A stretch of 40,799 nt of DNA from Thauera phenolivorans (GTDB lineage: Bacteria > Pseudomonadota > Gammaproteobacteria > Burkholderiales > Rhodocyclaceae): the NCBI RefSeq assembly GCF_001696715.1, contig NZ_MBFM01000004.1:435620-476418 (forward strand). The letters run 5' to 3'. The translations under genes were made by a program, and so were the position numbers. A model generated the notes under the pieces. That model searched no databases. It worked only from the letters and a program-made list of their open reading frames with translations, and was not told the DNA's origin. Positions 1-8,076 of the stretch are shown piece after piece (positions within the stretch are counted from its first letter, which is position 1; each line of letters begins with the position of its first letter).

Positions 1-124
1 TGAGGCGCTCGAAGGCGCGGTTGACGAACAGATAGCGACCGTCGACGTCCTTCGCGAACACCACCGCCGCGACCTCCTCGAACACCGCCGCCATGCGTAC
101 GGCCGTTTCGGTGCAGCGCCTCAT
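1..124 (-). CDS. PAS-domain sensor protein, probably histidine kinase (N-terminal fragment)
   Basis: Only the first 41 codons lie in the window; the gene continues beyond base 1. The visible residues run from MRRCTETAVRMAAVFEE into VFAKDVDGRYLFVNRAFERL, which has the look of the start of a PAS domain. The ATG at 124 is preceded by a good ribosome binding site (GGAG, 7 nt spacing) that lies just after the stop codon of the response regulator gene at 152, so the two are almost certainly co-transcribed. Because its neighbour is an OmpR-type regulator, a histidine kinase is the most likely identity, but no kinase domain is visible and another PAS-containing output is possible. There is no N-terminal membrane segment in the visible part. 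Confidence 0.6.
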   Translation of the reverse strand, partial: MRRCTETAVRMAAVFEEVAAVVFAKDVDGRYLFVNRAFERL

Positions 125-151
125 CCGCCTTCTCCTCGCGCAGCCCGACGC

Positions 152-874
152 TCAGCCGGCGTCGGGCACGAACATGTAGCCCGCGCCGCGCACCGTGCGC
201 AGCGTGCGCGGGTGGGCGGGATCGGGCTCGATCTTGCGTCGCAGGCGGGCGATGCGGATATCGATCGAGCGGTCGAAGGGCTCCCACTCGCGATTGCGGG
301 TCAGCGTCAGCAGCTGGTCGCGGCTGAGGACCCGGTTCGGATGCTCGATGAAGGCCGCGAGCAGGTCGAACTCCATCGCGGTCAGCTCGATCTCGGCGCC
401 GGCCGCGTCGAAAAGGCGGCGGGCGCCGGGATCGAGCCGGCAGGGGCCGACACGCCGCAGCCCGGCGGCCGTGACCGTTGATGCCGGCGCCGCGTCGGCC
501 GCGGCCCGGAGCCGGCGCATCAGGCTCTTGATGCGGGCGAGCAGCTCGCGCGGGTCGAAGGGCTTGGCGACATAGTCGTCGGCGCCGAGCTCGAGTCCGA
601 CCACCCGGTCCACCACGTCGCCCGAGGCGGTCACCATGATGATGCCGAGCCGGTGGCGCTCGCGCAGCTGGCGCGCCAGCGCGAGGCCGTCCTCGCCCGG
701 CAGGCGCAGGTCGAGCAGCACGATGTCGACCTGCGCCGCCGCCAGCGCGGCGCGCATCGCCTCGCCGCCATCGGCCTCGACCACCGCGTAGCCGTGGCTC
801 CCCAGGTAGTCGGCGAGCATCGCGCGCACGCCGGCGTCGTCATCGACGATCAGGATCCGGCCGAGTGCATCCAT
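152..874 (-). CDS. OmpR/PhoB-family response regulator
   Basis: 240 residues. An N-terminal receiver domain (about residues 6-120) shows the acidic triad DDD at 11-13, the phospho-acceptor D55 in LLDLRLPG and the conserved lysine K104 in YVAKPFD. A C-terminal winged helix of the OmpR type follows (about 140-236), ending in the typical RGAGYMF motif. The start at 874 is chosen because GGAGGAG stands just upstream and the receiver begins directly after it; the open frame extends further upstream without a start of similar quality. The gene is followed after 27 nt by the PAS protein that is probably its kinase. The signal it answers to cannot be read from the sequence. It is divergent from the di-iron protein at 1028, which could be a target. 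Confidence 0.88.
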   Translation of the reverse strand: MDALGRILIVDDDAGVRAMLADYLGSHGYAVVEADGGEAMRAALAAAQVDIVLLDLRLPGEDGLALARQLRERHRLGIIMVTASGDVVDRVVGLELGADDYVAKPFDPRELLARIKSLMRRLRAAADAAPASTVTAAGLRRVGPCRLDPGARRLFDAAGAEIELTAMEFDLLAAFIEHPNRVLSRDQLLTLTRNREWEPFDRSIDIRIARLRRKIEPDPAHPRTLRTVRGAGYMFVPDAG

Positions 875-913
875 CGCTCCTCCTCTGTCCCGCGCGATAC
901 AAACCGGCAACAA

Positions 914-959
914 AGCGTGTGCGCGCTGAAATCGACGCATTACCACCGGCGCGCACGCT
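914..959. other. Inverted repeat in a divergent promoter region
   Basis: An 11-bp arm GCGCGCACGCT (949-959) is complementary to AGCGTG..CGCGC (914-926) if two bases bulge out of the left arm. It lies in the 153-nt gap between the response regulator (leftward) and the di-iron protein (rightward). It could be a regulator site or a leader hairpin. No convincing -10/-35 pair was recognised in this gap. Confidence 0.3.
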
Positions 960-1027
960 GGGAACCGTGCCGGACGACGGCGCAGGCCCGCAAGGCCACG
1001 TTCCAATTCAAGACGAAGGAGACGAAG

Positions 1028-2017
1028 ATGCAAACCACCATCCAGCCCGCCACCCGCTCCGCCCTCACCGACAGCGCACGCTACGCGCGCTGTGTCGAGG
1101 TCTCGCGCCGCATCCGCTGGGACATCGAGCGCGACGTGATCCGCGGCCGGCAGTTCGACTTCGGCCGCAAGTTCCTGCCCGACGGTCTCTCCCTGGTGGG
1201 CGAGCTGCACTTCCTCACGCCGGCCTCGCAACGCCTCTACAGCCAGGTCCAGGGCCGCAGCTACGCCAACATCTTCGGCCTCGCCGAGCGCTTCATCGGC
1301 GCCAAGATCATCGAGGTCAGCCGCGATCACTGGCTCGGCGACCAGACCGCGCTCGAGGCGCTGGTGCGCTTCACCGACGAGGAGCTCAAGCACCAGGCGC
1401 TGTTCCGCCGCATCGAGGCGATGGCAGGCGCCGGGCTGCCGGCGGGCTACCGCTTCCTGCCCCAGCCCAACGAGGTCGCCGGCGCGGTGCTCGGCGCCTC
1501 CACCTGGGCGGTGCTCGGCCTGACCTGCCACATCGAGCTGTTCACCCAGGTGCACTACCGCGAGAGCATCGAGGCCGACCCCGCGCTGTCCGAGCTGTTC
1601 AAGGACGTGTTCCTCTACCACTGGCGCGAGGAGTCGCAGCACGCGGTGCTCGACGAGCTCGAATGGGCGCGCGAGGACCGCCGCCTCGACAGCGCGGCGC
1701 AGGATCGCGCGGTGGACGATCTGATCGGGCCGGTCGGCGCGCTCGACGCCATCCTGCAGACCCAGGCCGCCGCCGCCGCCGACTACTTCATCGCGATCGC
1801 GCCCCAGGCCCTCGACGCGACCGAGCAGCGGGCGATCCGCGCCACGATGCTGAAGGCTTACCGCTGGCAGTACATCGTGTCCGGGGTGCAGGTGCCGCAC
1901 TTCCAGGCGGTACTCGGCAGCCTCGTCAGCGAGGCGCAGATGGCGCGCATCGGCGGCGCGCTGGCGCCGCTGATGTACGCGGCCGAGCGCGACGTCGACG
2001 GCGCGCTCGCGGCCTGA
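1028..2017 (+). CDS. AurF-like di-iron (ferritin-like) protein
   Basis: 329 residues, helical. The sequence carries the full set of ligands expected of the AurF-type di-iron oxygenase fold: E87, the ExxH pair E119/H122 (EELKH), E170 in HIELFTQVHY, and H198-x3-E202-x2-H205 (HWREESQH). The H-x3-E-x2-H spacing matches the p-aminobenzoate N-oxygenase AurF pattern known for that family. The substrate is unknown; homologues include amine N-oxygenases and uncharacterised di-iron proteins, so N-oxygenation is only a possibility. A strong ribosome binding site (AAGGAG) precedes the ATG. The stop lies 6 nt from the stop of the convergent ABC transporter gene, so it is a single-gene unit facing the two-component system at 152. 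Confidence 0.72.
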   Translation: MQTTIQPATRSALTDSARYARCVEVSRRIRWDIERDVIRGRQFDFGRKFLPDGLSLVGELHFLTPASQRLYSQVQGRSYANIFGLAERFIGAKIIEVSRDHWLGDQTALEALVRFTDEELKHQALFRRIEAMAGAGLPAGYRFLPQPNEVAGAVLGASTWAVLGLTCHIELFTQVHYRESIEADPALSELFKDVFLYHWREESQHAVLDELEWAREDRRLDSAAQDRAVDDLIGPVGALDAILQTQAAAAADYFIAIAPQALDATEQRAIRATMLKAYRWQYIVSGVQVPHFQAVLGSLVSEAQMARIGGALAPLMYAAERDVDGALAA

Positions 2018-2023
2018 GGTCGC

Positions 2024-3913
2024 TCAGGCCACCAGGGCGTCGTCGTCCTCCGCCTCCTCGCCGAGGAAGCCGCCGCTCTGGTGCGCCCACAGGCGGGCGT
2101 ACAGCCCGCCCGCGGCGAGCAGGCTGCGGTGGTCCCCCTCCTCCACCACGCGACCCTTGTCGAGCACGACGAGGCGGTCCATCGCGGCGATGGTCGACAG
2201 CCGGTGGGCGATCGCGACCACCGTCTTGCCCTCCATCAGGCGGTAAAGGCTGGCCTGGATCGCCGCCTCGACCTCGGAGTCGAGCGCGCTGGTGGCCTCG
2301 TCGAGCAGCAGGATCGGCGCGTCCTTGAGCATCACGCGCGCGATCGCGACGCGCTGGCGCTGGCCGCCGGAGAGTTTGACGCCGCGCTCGCCGACATGGG
2401 CGTCGTAGCCGGTGCGGCCGTGCGGGTCGGACAGGGTCTGGATGAATTCGTGCGCCTCGGCACGCCGCGCGGCGGCGATCATCGCCTCGTCGCCGGCGTC
2501 CGGCCGGCCGTAGAGGATGTTGTCGCGCACCGAGCGGTGCAGCAGCGAGGTGTCCTGGGTGACCATGCCGATCTGCGCGCGCAGGCTGTCCTGCGTCACC
2601 CCGGCGATGTCCTGGCCGTCGATCAGGATGCGGCCCTGCTCGAGGTCGTAGAAGCGCAGCAGCAGGTTGACGATGGTCGACTTGCCCGCGCCGGAGCGGC
2701 CGACGAGGCCGATCTTCTCGCCGGGGCGGATGGTCAGGGTAAGGTCGTCGATGACGCGGCGCGCGTCCGGGCCGGTGGCGCCGTAGGCGAAACCGAGCCG
2801 CTCGAAGCGGATCTCGCCGCGGCTCACCACCAGCGGCTTCGCATCCGGCCGGTCGACCACCTGGTGCGGCCGCGACAGGGTGTTGATGCCGTCCTGCACC
2901 GTGCCAACCTGCTCGAACAGCGAGGCCATCTCCCACATCACCCAGTGCGACATGCCGTTCAGGCGCAGCGCCATCGCGGTCGCTGCCGCCACCGCGCCGA
3001 CGCCGACCTCGCCGTGCGACCACAGCCACAGCGCCACCCCGCCGGTGGCGAGGATGAGCAGCATCGACAAGGTGTGATTGACGATCTCGATGCCGCTCAC
3101 CAGGCGCATCTGCGCATGCACCGTCTGCATGAACTCCTTCATCGCGGCGCGCGCATAGCCCGCCTCGCGGCCGGCGTGCGAGAACAGCTTCACCGTGGCG
3201 ATGTTGGTGTAGGCGTCGGTGATGCGGCCGGTCATCAGCGAGCGGGCGTCGGCCTGGGCGCGCGACACCTTGGACAGGCGCGGCACGAAGCAGCGCAGGG
3301 CGAGGCCGTAGAGGACCAGCCAGCCGAGGAAGGGCAGCAGCAGCCAGCGGTCGAAGCTGCCCACCACCGCGGCGATGGTGACGAAGTAGATGACGACGAA
3401 GACGAGGATGTCGGTCAGGATCAGGCAGGTGTCGCGCACCGCGAGCGCGGTCTGCATGACCTTCGCCGACACCCGGCCGGCGAACTCGTCCTGATAGAAG
3501 CTCATGCTCTGGCCGAGCATCAGGCGGTGGAAGTTCCAGCGCAGCCGCATCGGGAAGTTGCCCGCCAGCGCCTGGTGCTTGAGCATGGTCTGCAGCGACA
3601 CCAGCACGATGCTGCCGAGGATGATCGCCGCGAGCAGCAGCAGCTTGTCGCCTTCGCTGTCCCACAGGCGCGCGGGCTCCACCACCGCCAGCCAGTCGAC
3701 CACCCGGCCGAGCATCGCGAACAGCAGGGCCTCGAAGGCACCGATGGTGGCGGTGAGCAGCGTCATCGCGCCGATGAAGGGCCGCAGGCCGGCGGTGCCC
3801 GCCCACAGGAAGGCGAAAAAGCCCCGCGGCGCGGGCGCCGGCGCCGTTTCGGGATAGGGATCGACGCGGTTTTCGAACCAGCGGAAGAGCACGGCAGTTT
3901 CTCGGGAGGTCAT
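2024..3913 (-). CDS. ABC exporter, fused membrane and ATPase domains (MsbA-like half transporter)
   Basis: 629 residues. A six-helix exporter membrane domain (about residues 35-340) is followed by a nucleotide-binding domain with Walker A GRSGAGKS (405-412), the signature LSGGQRQRVAIAR and Walker B ILLLDEATSALDSE. This is the type IV half-transporter architecture (lipid A/drug/peptide exporters), which works as a homodimer or heterodimer in the inner membrane and pumps outward. The opening residues RWFENRVDPYP are typical of a bacterial subgroup annotated only as ABC transporter permease/ATP-binding protein. The start at 3913 is chosen because it begins just before these residues, although its ribosome binding site is weak. 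A terminator-like hairpin at 3951-3976 separates it from ahpF, so it probably has its own promoter. Substrate unknown. Confidence 0.88.
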   Translation of the reverse strand: MTSRETAVLFRWFENRVDPYPETAPAPAPRGFFAFLWAGTAGLRPFIGAMTLLTATIGAFEALLFAMLGRVVDWLAVVEPARLWDSEGDKLLLLAAIILGSIVLVSLQTMLKHQALAGNFPMRLRWNFHRLMLGQSMSFYQDEFAGRVSAKVMQTALAVRDTCLILTDILVFVVIYFVTIAAVVGSFDRWLLLPFLGWLVLYGLALRCFVPRLSKVSRAQADARSLMTGRITDAYTNIATVKLFSHAGREAGYARAAMKEFMQTVHAQMRLVSGIEIVNHTLSMLLILATGGVALWLWSHGEVGVGAVAAATAMALRLNGMSHWVMWEMASLFEQVGTVQDGINTLSRPHQVVDRPDAKPLVVSRGEIRFERLGFAYGATGPDARRVIDDLTLTIRPGEKIGLVGRSGAGKSTIVNLLLRFYDLEQGRILIDGQDIAGVTQDSLRAQIGMVTQDTSLLHRSVRDNILYGRPDAGDEAMIAAARRAEAHEFIQTLSDPHGRTGYDAHVGERGVKLSGGQRQRVAIARVMLKDAPILLLDEATSALDSEVEAAIQASLYRLMEGKTVVAIAHRLSTIAAMDRLVVLDKGRVVEEGDHRSLLAAGGLYARLWAHQSGGFLGEEAEDDDALVA

Positions 3914-3950
3914 CCGGACGCGACGGGCCAAGTGTGCCCTGCGCGTCGTC

Positions 3951-3976
3951 GAAAGCAAAACGCCCCGCGCGGGGCG
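3951..3976 (-). terminator. Intrinsic terminator after ahpF
   Basis: Read leftward, the perfect palindrome CGCCCCGCGCGGGGCG (3976-3961) is followed by TTTTGCTTTC (3960-3951). This is a GC-rich stem with a U-rich tail, placed after the ahpF stop at 4052 and before the ABC transporter start at 3913. A second perfect 9-bp hairpin at 4008-4037 has no T-tract. Confidence 0.65.
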
Positions 3977-4051
3977 GGGCAGGGCGAGCGATGGCTGCGA
4001 AGCGCCCGCCGCCCGCAAGGTGCGGTCCGCGGGCGGCTCGCGCGGCCGCGA

Positions 4052-5617
4052 TCAGGCCGGTGCGCTGGTCCGGATCAGGTGATCGAAGGCCGACAGCGAT
4101 GCCTTGGCACCCTCGCCCATGGCGATGATGATCTGCTTGTAGGGCACGGTGGTGCAGTCGCCCGCGGCGAACACGCCCGGCACCGAGGTGTGGCCCTTGG
4201 CATCGACGACGATCTCGCCGAAGCGGCTGAGCTCGATCGTGCCCTTCAGGAAGTCGGTGTTGGGCAGCAGGCCGATCTGCACGAAGATGCCCTCGAGATC
4301 GAGCCAGTGCGTCTCGCCCGACACGCGATCCTTGTACATCATGCCGTTGACCTTGTCGGTACCGGTGACCTCGGTGGTCTGCGCGCTCTTGATCACGGTG
4401 ACGTTGGGCAGGCTGTAGAGCTTCTTCTGCAGCACCGCGTCGGCACGCAGGTCCTCGGCGAACTCGAGCAGGGTCACATGGGCGACGATGCCGGCGAGGT
4501 CGATCGCCGCCTCGACGCCCGAGTTGCCGCCGCCGATCACCGCCACGCGCTTGCCCTTGAACAGCGGGCCGTCGCAGTGCGGGCAGTAGGCCACGCCCTT
4601 GCCGCGGAATTCCTGCTCGCCGGGCACGTTCATCTCGCGCCAGCGCGCACCGGTGGCCACGATCACGGTCTTCGCCTTCAGCGCGGCGCCGTTCTCGAGC
4701 TGCACTTCGGCGAGCACGCTGCCGTCCTCGCTGCCCGGCACGAGCTTGGCCGCGCGCTGCAGGTTCATGACGTCGACCTCGTACTGCTTGACGTGCTCCT
4801 CGAGCGCCATCACCAGCTTCGGCCCTTCGGTTTCCTTCACCGACACGAAGTTCTCGATCGCCAGCGTGTCCATCACCTGGCCGCCGAAGCGCTCGGAGAC
4901 GATGCCGGTGCGGATGCCCTTGCGAGCGGCATAGATCGCGGCCGCTGCGCCGGCCGGGCCGCCGCCGACGATGAGCACGTCGAACGGATCCTTGGCGGAG
5001 AGCTTCTTGGCGTCGCGCGCCGCGGCGCCGGTGTCCACCTTGGCGAGGATCTCGCCGAGCTCCATGCGGCCCTGGCCGAATTCCTTGCCGTTCAGGTACA
5101 CCGTCGGCACCGCCATGATCTGGCGCTTCTCGACCTCGTCCTGGAACAGCGCGCCATCGATCATGGTGTGGCGGATGTTGGGGTTGAGGATCGCCATCAG
5201 GTTCAGCGCCTGCACCACGTCCGGGCAGTTGTGGCAGGAAAGCGAGATGTAGGTCTCGAAGTTGAACTCGCCCTCGAGGCTCTTGATCTGCTCGATCACG
5301 TCGGCCTCGACCTTCGGCGGGTAGCCCGCGGACTGCAGCAGGGCGAGGATCAGCGAGGTGAATTCGTGGCCCATCGGCAGGCCGGCGAAGCGCACGCGGG
5401 CGTCGCCGCCCTGCGGGCCGACCGAGAACGAGGGCTTGCGCACGTCGTTGCCGTTGTGGGTCAGGGTGATCAGGCCGGATTGCTCGGCGACGTCGTCGAG
5501 CAGCGCCTTCATTTCCTGGGACTTCGGACCATCGTCCAGCGACGCCACGATCTCGATCGGCTGCGTCACCCGCTCCAGGTAGGCTTTCAGTTGAGTCTTG
5601 ATGTTGGCGTCAAGCAT
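4052..5617 (-). CDS. ahpF: Alkyl hydroperoxide reductase subunit F
   Basis: 521 residues, the same length as the Escherichia coli protein. It is the NADH-dependent flavoprotein that reduces AhpC. The N-terminal double thioredoxin-like domain carries the redox pair C128-HN-C131, and the thioredoxin-reductase-like part shows the FAD motif VGGGPAG near residue 215 and the active dithiol CPHC in VAYCPHCDG. Electrons flow NADH to FAD to CPHC to the N-terminal pair to AhpC. The ATG at 5617 follows GAGGAAG. It lies 128 nt downstream of ahpC on the same strand; three hairpins in the gap may lower its expression relative to ahpC. Confidence 0.97.
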   Translation of the reverse strand: MLDANIKTQLKAYLERVTQPIEIVASLDDGPKSQEMKALLDDVAEQSGLITLTHNGNDVRKPSFSVGPQGGDARVRFAGLPMGHEFTSLILALLQSAGYPPKVEADVIEQIKSLEGEFNFETYISLSCHNCPDVVQALNLMAILNPNIRHTMIDGALFQDEVEKRQIMAVPTVYLNGKEFGQGRMELGEILAKVDTGAAARDAKKLSAKDPFDVLIVGGGPAGAAAAIYAARKGIRTGIVSERFGGQVMDTLAIENFVSVKETEGPKLVMALEEHVKQYEVDVMNLQRAAKLVPGSEDGSVLAEVQLENGAALKAKTVIVATGARWREMNVPGEQEFRGKGVAYCPHCDGPLFKGKRVAVIGGGNSGVEAAIDLAGIVAHVTLLEFAEDLRADAVLQKKLYSLPNVTVIKSAQTTEVTGTDKVNGMMYKDRVSGETHWLDLEGIFVQIGLLPNTDFLKGTIELSRFGEIVVDAKGHTSVPGVFAAGDCTTVPYKQIIIAMGEGAKASLSAFDHLIRTSAPA

Positions 5618-5646
5618 GATGGCTTCTTCCTCGATGAGTTGGCCCG

Positions 5647-5729
5647 CCGCCGTTTTCGGCGGTCCTGATACGACGCAGCCGGCACGTGGCCGGCTGCGGA
5701 GCTTGCGGCCCGGGCCGATCAGGCCCGGG
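5647..5729 (-). other. Three hairpins between ahpC and ahpF
   Basis: Reading leftward from the ahpC stop: CCCGGGCC with a 5-nt loop (5729-5709, perfect 8 bp), CGCAGCCGGC with a 5-nt loop (5698-5674, perfect 10 bp), and CCGCCG with an AAAA loop (5662-5647, perfect 6 bp). None is followed by a T-tract, so they are not classic terminators. They could stabilise the 3' end of ahpC mRNA or reduce read-through into ahpF; this role is an inference. Confidence 0.5.
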
Positions 5730-5745
5730 GACGTGCAGCGAACGC

Positions 5746-6309
5746 TTAGATCTTGCCGACCAGGTCGATCGACGGCGCGAGGGTCTTCTCGCCTTCCTTC
5801 CACTTCGCCGGGCAGACTTCGTTCGGGTGGGCGGCGACGTACTGGGCCGCCTTCAGCTTGCGAACGGTCTCGGTGACGTCACGGGCGATGGCGTTGTCGT
5901 GCACTTCCATCGTCTTGATGACACCGTCCGGATTGACGATGAAGGTGCCGCGCAGGGCCAGGCCTTCCTCTTCGATATGCACGTCGAAGTTGTGGGTGAG
6001 CTGGTGGGTCGGGTCGCCGACGAGCGCGAACTGGGCCTTGCCGACGGCGGCCGAGGTCTCGTGCCACACCTTGTGCGAGAAGTGGGTGTCGGTGGTGACG
6101 ATGTACACTTCGGCGCCGGCCTTCTGGAACTCGCCGTAGTGATCGGCCGCGTCCTCGATCTCGGTCGGGCAGTTGAAGGTGAAGGCGGCCGGCATGAAGA
6201 TCAGCACGGACCACTTGCCCTTCAGGTCGGCTTCGGTAACTTCGATGAACTTGCCATTCTTGTAGGCCTGGGCTTTGAACGGCTTGACTTCGGTATTGAT
6301 CAGCGACAT
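5746..6309 (-). CDS. ahpC: Alkyl hydroperoxide reductase subunit C (typical 2-Cys peroxiredoxin)
   Basis: 187 residues, exactly the usual AhpC length. The peroxidatic cysteine is C47 in FTFNCPTE and the resolving cysteine C166 in EVCPAKW. It reduces hydrogen peroxide, organic hydroperoxides and peroxynitrite in the cytoplasm and is recycled by AhpF encoded next to it. The ATG follows GGAGG with 6 nt spacing. The family motif is usually FTFVCPTE; the N in place of V next to the catalytic cysteine is a mild difference. The upstream gap contains a possible OxyR site, which fits a peroxide-induced gene. Confidence 0.97.
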   Translation of the reverse strand: MSLINTEVKPFKAQAYKNGKFIEVTEADLKGKWSVLIFMPAAFTFNCPTEIEDAADHYGEFQKAGAEVYIVTTDTHFSHKVWHETSAAVGKAQFALVGDPTHQLTHNFDVHIEEEGLALRGTFIVNPDGVIKTMEVHDNAIARDVTETVRKLKAAQYVAAHPNEVCPAKWKEGEKTLAPSIDLVGKI

Positions 6310-6393
6310 GTAGAACCTCCAGAAGGGTTGCAGGACGTGGGGTGAAACTCGATGGAATGAAGTCTAGCGCCCGACGAAGAATTGCTCCAATTG

Positions 6394-6428
6394 ATTATGA
6401 AGATCCCTTCGATTGTCCAACGCTATCG
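6394..6428 (-). promoter_or_regulatory. Candidate ahpC promoter with OxyR-like site
   Basis: An imperfect palindrome CGATTG-N7-CTATCG (6410-6428) matches the outer blocks of the OxyR half-operator ATAG-N7-CTAT. On the leftward strand it overlaps a possible -35 (TTGGAC, 6420-6415), and a good -10 (CATAAT, 6399-6394) stands 15 nt further on, giving a start near 6387 and a leader of about 78 nt. The adjacent second OxyR half-site is poor, so the call rests on position and one half-site. Confidence 0.45.
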
Positions 6429-6502
6429 AAGAACAGGCGCCTTCGTCTGCCATCGCAATGACTATATATGGGGATGCATGGCGAAAGTTCAAGCACGCCC
6501 GT

Positions 6503-7399
6503 TCAGCCTCCAGCCAGATGCCGCCGCACCGAGATCGCCGCACCCAGCCAGCCGAGGAAGGCGGCGAAGGCGAGCACCGCGAGCGATTCCTGCGGCCCCG
6601 GCCCGGTGATCGCGAACACCGCCCCGTAGCTCTCCGCCAACGCCGCCACGGGTTGCGCGAGCGCGCGCACCCCGAGCCATACGGTGCCGAGCGCGACGCC
6701 GCCGCCGAGCAGGCCCTGCAGCCCGCCGAACCAGTAGAACGGGCGGCGGATGAAGCGGTCGGTGGCGCCCAGCAGACGGCTCACCTCGATTTCCTGGCGC
6801 TGGGTCAGGATCTGCAGCCGGATCGTGTTGAAGGTGACGATCACCAGCGCGAGCCCGAGCAGGCCGGCGAGCATCAGCACCGCCGAGCGGCCGAGCTCGA
6901 GCAGCGCGTGCAGCCGCTTCACCCAGGCCGAATCGAGCTGCACGTGGGCGACCCGCGGCCAGGTCTGCATCTCGGCCGCGAGCCGCTCGAACATCGCGGG
7001 ATCCTCGCTCGCCGGCGTGGCGACGAAGGCATGGGGCAGCGGATTGCCGGTGAGTCCACCCAGTACGTCGCCGAGGCCGCTGCGCTCGAGCTGGGCGAGC
7101 GCTTCGTCGCGCGGAACGAAGCGGTAGCTGGCGAGCGCAGCCTCGTCCTTCAGGCGACGCTCGATCGCCGCGACCTCGGCCTCACCGGCGTCGAGCTCGA
7201 GGAAGAGGCTGATTTCAGGGGTGCCCGACAGGCCGCGCGCCATGCCCGCAACGTTGTCCAGCAGGAGCAGGCCGCCGGCCGGCAGCGACAGCGCGATGCC
7301 GACCACCAGCGCAGACAGCAGGGTACCGAGCGGCTGGCCGGCGAGCCGGCGCACCGCGTGCGCGATCGCACGCAGGTGAAGGTAGAGCCAGTGCGTCAT
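6503..7399 (-). CDS. ftsX: Cell division protein FtsX
   Basis: 298 residues. One membrane helix near residues 25-50, a periplasmic domain of about 120 residues, then three further helices in the C-terminal half give the four-helix FtsX layout. With FtsE it forms the inner-membrane complex that activates periplasmic murein hydrolases through EnvC-like partners during septation. It overlaps ftsE by 4 nt (ATGA), which implies translational coupling. The gene order ftsY-ftsE-ftsX is the classical one. The C-terminal tail SVRRHLAGG is short and cytoplasmic. Confidence 0.95.
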   Translation of the reverse strand: MTHWLYLHLRAIAHAVRRLAGQPLGTLLSALVVGIALSLPAGGLLLLDNVAGMARGLSGTPEISLFLELDAGEAEVAAIERRLKDEAALASYRFVPRDEALAQLERSGLGDVLGGLTGNPLPHAFVATPASEDPAMFERLAAEMQTWPRVAHVQLDSAWVKRLHALLELGRSAVLMLAGLLGLALVIVTFNTIRLQILTQRQEIEVSRLLGATDRFIRRPFYWFGGLQGLLGGGVALGTVWLGVRALAQPVAALAESYGAVFAITGPGPQESLAVLAFAAFLGWLGAAISVRRHLAGG

Positions 7400-8076
7400 G
7401 CCGCCACCTCCTGCACCACGCCGCCCTCGATCAGCTGGCCCTTGCGCAGCACCAGCCGGCGCGGGCGATCGGCAGCGAACAGCGCCTCGTCGTGAGTCGA
7501 CACCAGCACCGTGACGCCTGCCTCGCGGAAGGAGGCGAACAGCGCGGCGATCTCGCGTGCGTAATCGGTGTCGAGGTGGGCGGTCGGCTCGTCGGCGATC
7601 AGGATCGAGGGTTTGTTGACGATCGCGCGCGCGATCGCCACCCGCTGCTGCTCGCCGCCCGACAGGCCGGCCGGCATTTCGCGATCGCGCCCCCTGAGGC
7701 CGACGTGCTCGAGCGCCGCGGCCGCCCGCCGCGCCGCGTCGCGCGGCGGATGCCCGGTGATCACCAGCGGCAGCATCACGTTGTCGAACACGTTGCGGTC
7801 GAACAGCAGACGGCTCTCCTGCATGATCAGGCCGAGGTTGCGCCGCAGATAGGGAATCGCCCGCTTCGGCAGGCTGGACACGTCCTGGCCGCCGATCCGC
7901 ACCACCCCGCTGGTCGGCCGCTCGAGCACCGGGATCAGCTTGAGCAGGGTGCTCTTGCCCGCCCCCGAGTGCCCCGACAGCACCACCAGCTCGCCGCGCT
8001 CGATCTCGAAACCGACGCCGGCGAGCGCGGTGTAGCCGCCCTCGTAGCGCTTTGAAACCTGGTCGAAGACGATCAT
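7396..8076 (-). CDS. ftsE: Cell division ATP-binding protein FtsE
   Basis: 226 residues, a stand-alone ABC ATPase. Walker A GHSGAGKS spans 35-42, the signature LSGGEQQRVAIAR and Walker B ILIADEPTAHLD follow. It pairs with FtsX. The open frame extends upstream into ftsY but the start at 8076 gives the standard MIVFDQVSKRY N-terminus and overlaps the ftsY stop by 4 nt, so the three genes are translationally coupled. Confidence 0.96.
   Translation of the reverse strand: MIVFDQVSKRYEGGYTALAGVGFEIERGELVVLSGHSGAGKSTLLKLIPVLERPTSGVVRIGGQDVSSLPKRAIPYLRRNLGLIMQESRLLFDRNVFDNVMLPLVITGHPPRDAARRAAAALEHVGLRGRDREMPAGLSGGEQQRVAIARAIVNKPSILIADEPTAHLDTDYAREIAALFASFREAGVTVLVSTHDEALFAADRPRRLVLRKGQLIEGGVVQEVAA

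Noticed and set aside
2081-5668. A very long open frame (about 1195 codons) on the plus strand opposite the ABC exporter and ahpF.
   Set aside because: It is His/Arg/Asp-rich with no domain and lies antisense to two certain genes; high GC removes stop codons from such frames. The same holds for 15155-17197, 30049-32193, 32103-34562 and 36053-38137 on the minus strand.
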